Of a stretch of DNA of 11,728 nucleotides, positions 5,846 through 11,728 are shown piece by piece. A program made the translations under genes and the position numbers. The DNA comes from Elusimicrobiota bacterium (lineage in GTDB: Bacteria > Elusimicrobiota > Elusimicrobia > O2-12-FULL-59-9), in the NCBI GenBank assembly GCA_016206405.1, contig JACQRQ010000257.1:1-11728 (forward strand), in the 5' to 3' direction. Under the pieces are notes generated by a model. The model saw only the letters and a list, made by a program, of their open reading frames with translations. It did not search any database and was not told where the DNA came from. Each line of letters starts with the position of its first letter. Position 1 is the stretch's first letter.

Positions 5846-6529
5846 ATGGCCGCTGAAAAAATTCTCATCGTCGAAGACGAAAAGCCCCTGGCCAAGGTCC
5901 TAAAATACAACCTGGAAAAAGAGGGCTACCGGGTGCTGACGGTTTTTGACGGAAAAACCGGCTTGGAAGCCTTCGAAAAGGAGAGGCCGGATTTGGTCAT
6001 CCTCGACGTCATGCTCCCCAAGACGGACGGATTTGAGGTCTGCAAGACGATCCGCCAACGCTCCAAAATTCCCATCGTGATGCTGACCGCCCGCAAAGAA
6101 GAGGTGGACCGGATTCTGGGCCTGGAGTTCGGCGCCGACGACTATATCACCAAGCCGTTCAGCGTGCGCGAGGTCATGGCCCGCTTGAAAGCCATTTTTC
6201 GCCGCGTTTTGGACAAAGACGCCGCCGCGGCCGCGGTCCGGATGGGAAATCTCGAGGTCGATTTTGAAAAATACGAGGTGCGCGTCCACGGCAGGCCCGT
6301 CCAGCTCAGCCCTAAGGAGTTCGAGTTTTTAAAATGCCTCATCGCGGCCGGCGGCCGGGCGCTGACCCGGGACGAGCTTCTCGAAAAGGTATGGGGCTAC
6401 GACAAGTCCATGGAGATCGACACCCGGACCATCGACCAGCACATCGCGCGCATGCGGGAAAAGCTCGGGCTTGAAGCGGAGCGCGTCGTGACGGTTAAAA
6501 ACGTCGGCTACCGCATCCGGCAAGATTAG
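5846..6529 (+). CDS. phoB: OmpR/PhoB-family response regulator
   Basis: This 227-residue regulator has an N-terminal receiver domain (about residues 4-118) with Glu10, Asp11, phospho-acceptor Asp54, Thr81 and Lys103 all in place. A winged-helix DNA-binding domain follows (about 130-225), with the family stretches LSPKEFEFLKCL, RDELLEKVWGY, TRTIDQHIARMREKLG and VKNVGYRI. It should be phosphorylated by the kinase encoded immediately downstream and act as a transcription factor, plausibly for this operon and other phosphate genes. The PhoB name is inferred from the PiT transporter two genes on and from overall PhoB-like form; OmpR-family members are hard to tell apart. The start is behind a TATAAT box with almost no leader. 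Confidence 0.85.
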   Translation: MAAEKILIVEDEKPLAKVLKYNLEKEGYRVLTVFDGKTGLEAFEKERPDLVILDVMLPKTDGFEVCKTIRQRSKIPIVMLTARKEEVDRILGLEFGADDYITKPFSVREVMARLKAIFRRVLDKDAAAAAVRMGNLEVDFEKYEVRVHGRPVQLSPKEFEFLKCLIAAGGRALTRDELLEKVWGYDKSMEIDTRTIDQHIARMREKLGLEAERVVTVKNVGYRIRQD

Positions 6530-7468
6530 GTGTCCCCCTCAACCGCCTTTGCGGCCGGATTCGCCATCGGAACGCTCGCCATGCTGGCCGTATTCGCCTT
6601 CGTGTTCCGGCGCTCGTTCAGCCGGCCGCTTTCGGCGATTTCTCAGGTCGCGGAGCAGTTGGCGCGCGGGGAGCACGGCGCCAGGGTGCGATTGCCTCCC
6701 GCCACCCGGTTCGGGCGTTTAGGGACGACGCTCAATCTCCTCGCGGAGCGGTTCCAGCACGACATCAGCGAACTTCGCAGGCTGGAGCAAATCCGCAAGG
6801 AATTCGTGGCCAACGTCTCGCATGAGCTCAGGACTCCTTTGGCGACGATCAAGGCCTTCGCCGAAACGCTGCATTCCGGCGCCGTTGAGGACACGGAAAA
6901 CCGGATGGAATTCATCCAAGAAATCGAAAAAAACGCGGACAGGATGACCCGGCTGGTCGACGATCTGCTGACGATTTCGGCCCTGGAATCCGGCAAGCTG
7001 CCCCCCGCTTTCGAGCCGGTGGACCTCATGCGCGTGGCGCGCGAAGTGGTGGTCGGCCTGATGCCCCTGGCGCAAAAAAAAATGATCGTTCTGCGGCTGG
7101 AGCCCTTTGACATCCCTCAAGTTCGAGCCGACAAAGGCCAACTGAAGCAAGTGCTGACCAATCTGCTGGACAACGCCGTCAAATACACGGCGGAGAAGGG
7201 CACCGTCCGCTTGACGGCCTCCGCCCAGAACGGCCGGGTGACGGTGAAAGTGGAGGATACCGGCTGCGGCATCCCCGGCCAAGAACTTCCGCGCATCTTC
7301 GAAAGGTTTTACAGGGTGGACAAGGCCCGCTCCAGGGAAATGGGCGGCACCGGATTGGGCCTATCCATCGTCAAGCATATCCTCGAACTGCACGGCGGCT
7401 CCGTGGGCGTCGAGAGCGCGGTGGGCCGGGGCTCGACGTTCCGGTTCACTTTGCCGTCCGCTTCTTAG
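6530..7468 (+). CDS. phoR: PhoR-like sensor histidine kinase, short form
   Basis: This 312-residue membrane kinase has one helix (about residues 6-27), a HAMP-like linker (about 28-80), a dimerisation/phosphoacceptor domain with VSHELRTPL (His98), and an ATP-binding domain with N-box Asn215 (NLLDNAVKY), DTGCGIP (Asp243), an F-box FERFYRVDKA and GGTGLGLSI. It lacks the periplasmic loop and PAS domain of many PhoR proteins, so it must sense through its helix/HAMP or through a partner. Its start is GTG at 6530, directly after the TAG of the regulator gene and in the same reading frame. No ribosome site precedes it, so translation probably depends on ribosomes finishing the regulator. Followed 28 bases later by a phosphate transporter gene. 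Confidence 0.85.
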   Translation: MSPSTAFAAGFAIGTLAMLAVFAFVFRRSFSRPLSAISQVAEQLARGEHGARVRLPPATRFGRLGTTLNLLAERFQHDISELRRLEQIRKEFVANVSHELRTPLATIKAFAETLHSGAVEDTENRMEFIQEIEKNADRMTRLVDDLLTISALESGKLPPAFEPVDLMRVAREVVVGLMPLAQKKMIVLRLEPFDIPQVRADKGQLKQVLTNLLDNAVKYTAEKGTVRLTASAQNGRVTVKVEDTGCGIPGQELPRIFERFYRVDKARSREMGGTGLGLSIVKHILELHGGSVGVESAVGRGSTFRFTLPSAS

Positions 7469-7496
7469 GCATCGGGGCTTTGTCCGGGGGATTCTA

Positions 7497-8492
7497 ATGA
7501 ATCAATTCCATATCATCGCCTTCATCATCTCCCTGGCGTACCTCTTTGATTTCCTAAACGGAATGCACGACGCCGCCAACTCCATCGCCACGGTCGTCTC
7601 GACGCGGGTGCTCTCGCCGCGCTTCGCGGTGGCGTGGGCGGCTTTTTTCAACTTCGTGGCGGCCTTCGGCTTTGGAGTCCATGTCGCCAACACCATCGGC
7701 AAGGGGCTGGTGGACCCATCGGTCTTGGACAACGCCGTACTCATCGGAGCGCTGGCCGGAGCCAGCCTCTGGGACTGGCTGACCATCCAGTTGGGAATTC
7801 CGGTCAGTTCTTCGCACGCCCTGATCGGCGGGATGGTGGGCGCCGGGGTGGCCAAGGCCGGGTTTTCCTGCCTCATCCCCGGCAAGCTCATCACCATCGT
7901 GATCTTCATCTTTTTGGCTCCGGCCATCGGTCTGATTTTCGGTTTTGGCCTGATGGTGGCGGTGCAATGGATATTCCGCCGGCGCTCCCCCAGCCAGGTG
8001 GATGCCTTCTTCCGCATCGGACAGCTATTCTCCGCGGGCCTTTACAGCCTTTCGCACGGCTCCAACGACGCCCAGAAAACCATGGGGATCATCGCCGTGC
8101 TCTTATTCTCAAACGGCTACATGGGAGATACGTTCCATGTGCCGTGGTGGATCATTCTCAGTTGCCACGCGGTCATCGCTCTGGGAACCTTATTGGGCGG
8201 CTGGAAAATCGTCAAGACCATGGGCTTTAAAGTCACCAAGCTAAAACCGGTCGGCGGCTTCTGCGCCGAGACCGGCGCCGGAATCGCCATTCTCATCTGT
8301 TCGCTGTCCGGAATCCCGGTCTCAACGACTCACACCATCACCGGCGGCATCATCGGCGCCGGCTCGACGATGCGGCTGAGCGCGGTGCGCTGGGGCGTGG
8401 CAGGCCGGATCGTCTGGGCCTGGGTCCTGACCATTCCCTGCGCGGCCGTAAGCGCCGCCTTGATTTACCGCGTCGCTTCCGCATTCCTCTAA
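7497..8492 (+). CDS. pit: PiT-family inorganic phosphate transporter
   Basis: This 331-residue polytopic inner-membrane protein is a cation-coupled phosphate permease. Both halves of the PiT inverted repeat are visible: NGMHDAANSIAT (Asn21, Asp25, Asn28) with GIPVSSSHALIGG in the first half, and SHGSNDAQKTMG (Asn190, Asp191) with GIPVSTTHTITGG (from Gly272) in the second. Length is normal for the compact bacterial form. The ribosome site GGGGGA (7486-7491) lies five bases before the ATG. It sits behind the two-component pair, which points to phosphate-dependent control. The DUF47/PhoU-like gene that often accompanies pit is absent from this window, and so are pst genes. Confidence 0.93.
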   Translation: MNQFHIIAFIISLAYLFDFLNGMHDAANSIATVVSTRVLSPRFAVAWAAFFNFVAAFGFGVHVANTIGKGLVDPSVLDNAVLIGALAGASLWDWLTIQLGIPVSSSHALIGGMVGAGVAKAGFSCLIPGKLITIVIFIFLAPAIGLIFGFGLMVAVQWIFRRRSPSQVDAFFRIGQLFSAGLYSLSHGSNDAQKTMGIIAVLLFSNGYMGDTFHVPWWIILSCHAVIALGTLLGGWKIVKTMGFKVTKLKPVGGFCAETGAGIAILICSLSGIPVSTTHTITGGIIGAGSTMRLSAVRWGVAGRIVWAWVLTIPCAAVSAALIYRVASAFL

Positions 8493-8512
8493 ACAGGAGT
8501 CAAAAAACATCG

Positions 8513-9340
8513 ATGTCTTTCGTCTTCTTCGGACTCATAGGGATGTTGGGAGGCCTTCTGGGGTCCATGGTCGGACTCGGTGGCGGCGTGCTTATCGTGC
8601 CTCTTTTGACTCTCTTCCTCAAGGTCCCCATCCACCAAGCTATCGCCGCCAGCCTGGTCGCGGTCGTGGCGACCTCCACCAGCGCGGCCATCGGTTACGT
8701 CCGGGACGAGTTTTCCAACATGCGGTTGGGCATGACTTTGGAAACGGCGACGACTCTGGGAGCGGTCACGGGAGGGCTGGCCGCGGCGAGCTTCAACCGG
8801 GAAATGCTCATGGGAATTTTCGGCGCCGCCTTGGTCTTGGCCGCGGCATACCTTTTTTACGGCCGGGACCGTCTGGAGGCGCACCCGGTCCAGGGCGCTC
8901 CGCCGGGCCCTTTGGACGGTCGCTACCTGGATCCCTTTCTGAAGCGGGAAGTGCGCTACCAGGTGCGCCGCCTGCCGCTGGGCCTGGCCGCCTCTTTGGC
9001 GGCCGGGAGCCTGTCGGGACTTTTGGGCATCGGCGGCGGCCCCATCAAGGTTCCGGTCATGGTCGTCGCCATGGGAATTCCAATGAAGGCGGCGGCGGCC
9101 ACCAGCAACTTTATGATCGGCGTCACCGCCTGCGCCAGCGCCTATATCTACTACGCGCGCGGAATGGTCAACCCAATGGTGGCGATCCCCGTCGCGCTGG
9201 GCACCACGGCGGGCGCGCTCGCGGGCTCGCGCCTCGCCCCGAAAGTGCGCGGAACCTATTTAACGGCCGCCCTGGCAGCCGTCCTCTTGATGCTCTCCAT
9301 CCAAATGCTCCTGGCGGCCTTCGGCCTGAGGCTGTATTGA
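8513..9340 (+). CDS. TauE/SafE-family permease
   Basis: This 275-residue membrane protein has the internal duplication of the TauE/SafE family: GLLGSMVGLGGG (residues 15-25) with VPLLTLFLKVP and SLVAVVATS in the first half, and GLLGIGGG (169-176) with VPVMVVAMGIP and SNFMIGVTACASA in the second. About eight helices are expected. Studied members are implicated in moving sulfite, sulfonates or related organic anions; the substrate here is not known. It lies 20 bases after pit, with CAGGAG (8494-8499) rather far (13 bases) from the ATG, and next to a DUF1634 gene, its frequent partner. Confidence 0.88.
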   Translation: MSFVFFGLIGMLGGLLGSMVGLGGGVLIVPLLTLFLKVPIHQAIAASLVAVVATSTSAAIGYVRDEFSNMRLGMTLETATTLGAVTGGLAAASFNREMLMGIFGAALVLAAAYLFYGRDRLEAHPVQGAPPGPLDGRYLDPFLKREVRYQVRRLPLGLAASLAAGSLSGLLGIGGGPIKVPVMVVAMGIPMKAAAATSNFMIGVTACASAYIYYARGMVNPMVAIPVALGTTAGALAGSRLAPKVRGTYLTAALAAVLLMLSIQMLLAAFGLRLY

Positions 9341-9342
9341 CC

Positions 9343-9702
9343 ATGCCGACAAAAGATCGGCCGAACCTCGAGGACGCCGGGCTCAATAAATCCGTCTCCG
9401 CTGTGTTGGCCGGCGGACTCATCCTGGCTTTGTTTCTAATGCTGCTTGGAACCGCGCTGGCTTGGAAAAATTCCGGCGGCTTTTCACCCCGCGCGACGCC
9501 GCTCGCCGAGCTTGCCGCCGCTTTGCGGCGTTTGGAGCCCACGGCCGTCGCGAGCCTGGGCATCATCGTGCTTCTGGCCACCCCCGCTTTGCGCGTCGCG
9601 ACGCTCCTGGCCGGATACGTTCGCCGCCGGCAGTGGTTTTTCGCGGCGATCGCCGCGAGCGTTTTGGCGGTTCTGGCCCTCAGCCTGAGCCTGGGCCGCT
9701 AA
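9343..9702 (+). CDS. DUF1634 membrane protein
   Basis: This 119-residue protein has about three membrane helices (roughly residues 18-40, 63-84 and 93-115). The family pattern is seen in KSVSAVLAGGLILALFLML, the polar loop with ATPLAELAAALRRLEP, and SLGIIVLLATPALRVATLL. DUF1634 proteins have no established function but recur beside TauE/SafE permeases, perhaps as an accessory subunit. The ATG at 9343 is two bases after the permease stop; a TTG at 9337 overlaps that stop and is a less likely start. There is no strong ribosome site, so translation is probably coupled to the permease gene. Last gene of the phosphate-type operon. Confidence 0.82.
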   Translation: MPTKDRPNLEDAGLNKSVSAVLAGGLILALFLMLLGTALAWKNSGGFSPRATPLAELAAALRRLEPTAVASLGIIVLLATPALRVATLLAGYVRRRQWFFAAIAASVLAVLALSLSLGR

Positions 9703-9731
9703 ACTCCCATCGCCATTAAAAACTACAGGCC

Positions 9732-9760
9732 TTGCGTAAAATCTATTTTCGCATTATACT
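9732..9760 (+). promoter_or_regulatory. sigma70 promoter of the hybrid kinase gene
   Basis: TTGCGT (9732-9737) and TATACT (9755-9760) are 17 bases apart in an AT-rich patch that stands out from its surroundings. Transcription should begin near 9767, giving a leader of about 44 bases with AGGAAGGG (9801-9808) just before the ATG. Confidence 0.75.
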
Positions 9761-9810
9761 TATATCAGTTGTAAAATCCCACATTGACGGCGCCCGAATA
9801 AGGAAGGGTT

Positions 9811-11361
9811 ATGGGAAAACCGATCCGCGTCCTGGTGATCGAGGACTCCGAAGACGACACGCTGCTCCTGGTCCGCAAGCTCCAGGAGGAGGGTTTCGCC
9901 CCGACGCACCGGCGCGTCGACACTCTCGAGTCCCTGGGCGCCGCTCTCAATGAGGAAGCGTGGGACATCATCATCTCCGACCACTCCATGCCTCATTTCA
10001 GCGCCATCCACGCCCTCCAACTTCTGAAGGAAAAAAGCATGGATCTTCCGGTGATCATCGTCTCCGGCACCATCGAGCCGGTCGCCGCGGTGGCCGCCAT
10101 GAAGGCGGGCGCGAGCGACTACATCATGAAAAACGATCTCACCCGCCTTATTCCCGCCGTTGAGCGCGAGCTGCGCGAGGCCCGGCTGCGGCGGGAAGCC
10201 AAGCGGACCGAGGAGCAGTTTAGGCAGGCGCAAAAAATGGAGTCCATCGGCCGGCTGGCCGGCGGCGTCGCCCACGATTTCAACAACTTATTGACCGCCA
10301 TCATGAGCTATTGCACCTTCCTGCTGGCGGACCTGGGCGAGAAAGACCCCAAGCGCGCCGACGTTCAAGAAATCGAGGCCGCGGCGCAGCGCGCGGCCGC
10401 TCTCACACGCCAGCTTCTGGCCTTCAGCCGCCGGCAGGTTTTGGAACTCAAGGCGTTGGACTTAAACGCGGTCGTGGTCAACCTCAACCGGCTCCTGCGC
10501 CGCCTCATCGGCGAGGATATCGAACTGCGCACCGTCCTCGGAGAAACCTCGGCGATCAAATCGGACGCCGGGGCCGTCGAGCAAGTCATTATGAATCTGT
10601 GCGTCAACGCCCGGGATGCCATGCCCAATGGTGGAACTTTGACGATTGCGACTTCAAACGCGATTATCGACAAGAGGATCGTGCGCGGGCAATTCGATGT
10701 CCAGCCGGGCGCCTACGTGATGCTGTCGGTGAGCGATACCGGCATGGGAATGGACGATGAAACCTTGGCCCATATTTTTGAGCCTTTTTTCACCACCAAG
10801 GAGAAGGACAAAGGAACGGGCCTGGGGCTCTCGACGGTTTACGGCATCGTCAAGCAAAGCGGAGGCTGCCTGTCGGTCGAAAGCGCCCCAGGACGCGGCT
10901 CCACTTTCAGGGTCTATCTGCCGCAGATTCAGGAAACGGCCGGGCCGGCGCCGGCCGCAGCCGCTGCGCCCGGCGCCCTGGGAGGCAAGGAGATCATCCT
11001 TTTGGTCGAAGACGACGACAAGGTCAGGGATTTATCCTGCCGCGCGCTCACGCAGCAGGGCTATACCGTCTTGAAAGCTCAAAAAGGCCGGGAGGCCCTG
11101 GAAATCTGCGCCAAGCGCGAGGAGCGCATCGATTTGATGGTGACGGACGTTATCATGCCTCAAATGAGCGGAGAAGAGCTCGCCAAGCGCATCCATGGGC
11201 TCAAGCCGGGAATCAAGCTGCTTTTTCTGTCGGGTTACACGGAAAACGTCATCGCCCATAAAGGGGTGCTGAAGCCCGGAATCCACTTCCTCCAAAAGCC
11301 CTTCACCCCCTCGCTGCTGCTCCAAAAGGTGCGTCAAGCCCTGGACTCTCCCGACAAATAA
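9811..11361 (+). CDS. soluble hybrid histidine kinase (REC-HisKA-HATPase-REC)
   Basis: This 516-residue cytoplasmic signalling protein has no membrane helix or PAS domain. Order: receiver 1 (about residues 5-120; Glu11, Asp12, phospho-acceptor Asp57), phosphoacceptor domain with GGVAHDFNNLL (His155), ATP-binding domain with N-box Asn266, DTGMGM (Asp309), FEPFFTTKEKDKGTGLGLS, an Ala/Pro/Gly linker (about 378-392), then receiver 2 (about 393-512; Asp446, Lys496). The HDFNN box marks the HPK4-like subfamily. With a receiver at each end it probably works inside a phosphorelay: receiver 1 may take input and receiver 2 pass phosphate on or back. No phosphotransfer or DNA-binding partner is nearby. 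The ribosome site AGGAAGGG and its own promoter separate it from the previous operon. Confidence 0.88.
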   Translation: MGKPIRVLVIEDSEDDTLLLVRKLQEEGFAPTHRRVDTLESLGAALNEEAWDIIISDHSMPHFSAIHALQLLKEKSMDLPVIIVSGTIEPVAAVAAMKAGASDYIMKNDLTRLIPAVERELREARLRREAKRTEEQFRQAQKMESIGRLAGGVAHDFNNLLTAIMSYCTFLLADLGEKDPKRADVQEIEAAAQRAAALTRQLLAFSRRQVLELKALDLNAVVVNLNRLLRRLIGEDIELRTVLGETSAIKSDAGAVEQVIMNLCVNARDAMPNGGTLTIATSNAIIDKRIVRGQFDVQPGAYVMLSVSDTGMGMDDETLAHIFEPFFTTKEKDKGTGLGLSTVYGIVKQSGGCLSVESAPGRGSTFRVYLPQIQETAGPAPAAAAAPGALGGKEIILLVEDDDKVRDLSCRALTQQGYTVLKAQKGREALEICAKREERIDLMVTDVIMPQMSGEELAKRIHGLKPGIKLLFLSGYTENVIAHKGVLKPGIHFLQKPFTPSLLLQKVRQALDSPDK

Positions 11362-11398
11362 GTGGTAAAGTGATAGAGTGATAAAGTGGTAGAGTGAT
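11361..11398 (+). repeat. 8-bp tandem repeat array (TGRTARAG), left arm of an inverted repeat
   Basis: Successive units are TGGTAAAG, TGATAGAG, TGATAAAG, TGGTAGAG and TGAT, starting at the last base of the kinase stop codon. The 38 bases are the reverse complement of 11473-11510 at 31 of 38 positions, counted by eye. Three of the seven differences are A/G changes that become G-T pairs on the minus-strand transcript. Confidence 0.85.
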
Positions 11399-11468
11399 GC
11401 GGCGGCAACCAGCACAAAAGCGGCTTCCACCCTCCCGTGCGCCCGAACTAAAGGCTTGGTGTTGTTCC

Positions 11469-11540
11469 TTTTACCATTGTGCCACTGTACCACTCTACCA
11501 CTTTACCACTTGAACACTATCACCCTGCCACTTTACCACT
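11469..11540 (+). repeat. 8-bp tandem repeat array, opposite orientation (right arm)
   Basis: Seventy-two bases are built from degenerate copies of CTTTACCA (variants CTGTACCA, CTCTACCA, TTTTACCA and others), mostly in an 8-base register, nine units long. It is the reverse orientation of the array at 11361-11398, with 74 bases (11399-11472) between the pairing segments. The distal part (TGAACACTATCACCCTG) is more degenerate. One unit contributes the stop codon of the minus-strand gene to its right. Confidence 0.85.
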
Positions 11541-11728
11541 GCAGTTGAATGGAATCTACCGTCTCGGCCAAGCGGCCGGGGTTGGGGAGCGTGGCCGGTT
11601 TTTGGGTCCGCGGTTTGGCGGGGGATTCTAAAGCCGGGATTTGAGACGCCAAAGCGGAGATTTTTGTGACGTCCTCGCCCCGGCAGCCTGCGTCGGGACA
11701 GACCTTGGAGACGCGGCAGTCGCCTTCC
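11533..11728 (-). CDS. C-terminal part of a minus-strand gene, Cys-containing (partial)
   Basis: On the minus strand one frame is open from the window edge for 64 codons and ends at TAA (11535-11533), whose bases lie in the 8-bp repeat array. The visible part begins EGDCRVSKVCPDAGC (three Cys spaced by four residues), continues GEDVTKISALASQIPALE, and ends with a Pro/Lys-rich tail closing in DSIQLQW. A second minus-strand frame is also open here, but its product is Arg/Pro-rich and looks like a shadow. I do not recognise the family. The Pro-rich, low-complexity tail looks like a disordered end. The start lies outside the window. Confidence 0.5.
   Translation of the reverse strand, partial: EGDCRVSKVCPDAGCRGEDVTKISALASQIPALESPAKPRTQKPATLPNPGRLAETVDSIQLQW

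Noticed and set aside
6527..6529. TAG as a recoded sense codon joining regulator and kinase
   Set aside because: TAG also ends the ferredoxin, the Cys-rich mini-protein and the kinase at expected places, so it is a normal stop here.
11361..11540. CRISPR array
   Set aside because: Units are 8 bases in direct tandem with no spacers.

Overview
The window comes from a GC-rich bacterial chromosome. Genes are tightly packed, with short gaps, start/stop overlaps and clear sigma70-type promoters (TTGAC-like box, 17 bp, TATACT). I see no phage, transposase, CRISPR or rRNA/tRNA gene. The lineage cannot be fixed from sequence alone. A poorly cultured phylum such as Elusimicrobiota is only a guess, from the mix of genes and the leaderless starts.

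Layout. (1) 1-1970: the last 15 codons of an upstream gene overlap (ATGA) a five-helix membrane phosphoglycerol transferase/sulfatase-fold protein of the LtaS/OpgB type. (2) 1989-2675, minus strand: an unrecognised 228-residue protein, converging on the first gene. (3) 2728-2962: a non-coding block rich in hairpins, lying between two divergent promoters. (4) 3026-4132: a PHP-family phosphoesterase with an unexpected signal peptide, behind a near-consensus promoter. (5) 4209-5742: a near-leaderless 2x[4Fe-4S] ferredoxin, a tiny Cys/Met-rich membrane protein, a fluoride riboswitch with its intrinsic terminator, then the fluoride channel gene crcB and a DUF190 gene. (6) 5830-9702: a probable operon with a PhoB-like response regulator, a short PhoR-like kinase, a PiT phosphate transporter, a TauE/SafE permease and a DUF1634 membrane protein. 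(7) 9732-11361: a separately promoted soluble hybrid kinase (REC-HisKA-HATPase-REC). (8) 11361-11540: arrays of a degenerate 8-bp repeat in opposite orientations, one of which supplies the stop codon of a minus-strand gene that runs off the right edge.

How the parts fit. The crcB/DUF190 pair should be switched on by fluoride: the aptamer's last helix and the terminator hairpin compete for the same bases. The two-component pair probably senses phosphate status and controls the PiT transporter behind it; this is inferred from gene order. The TauE/SafE-DUF1634 pair is a recurrent neighbour pair and may move a sulfur-containing or organic anion.

The less explained items are the hairpin-rich block at 2728-2962, the inverted 8-bp arrays at the right end, the Cys/Met-rich mini-protein, the exported PHP enzyme, two starts with almost no 5' leader, and a CrcB whose two hallmark pore phenylalanines both read as leucine.
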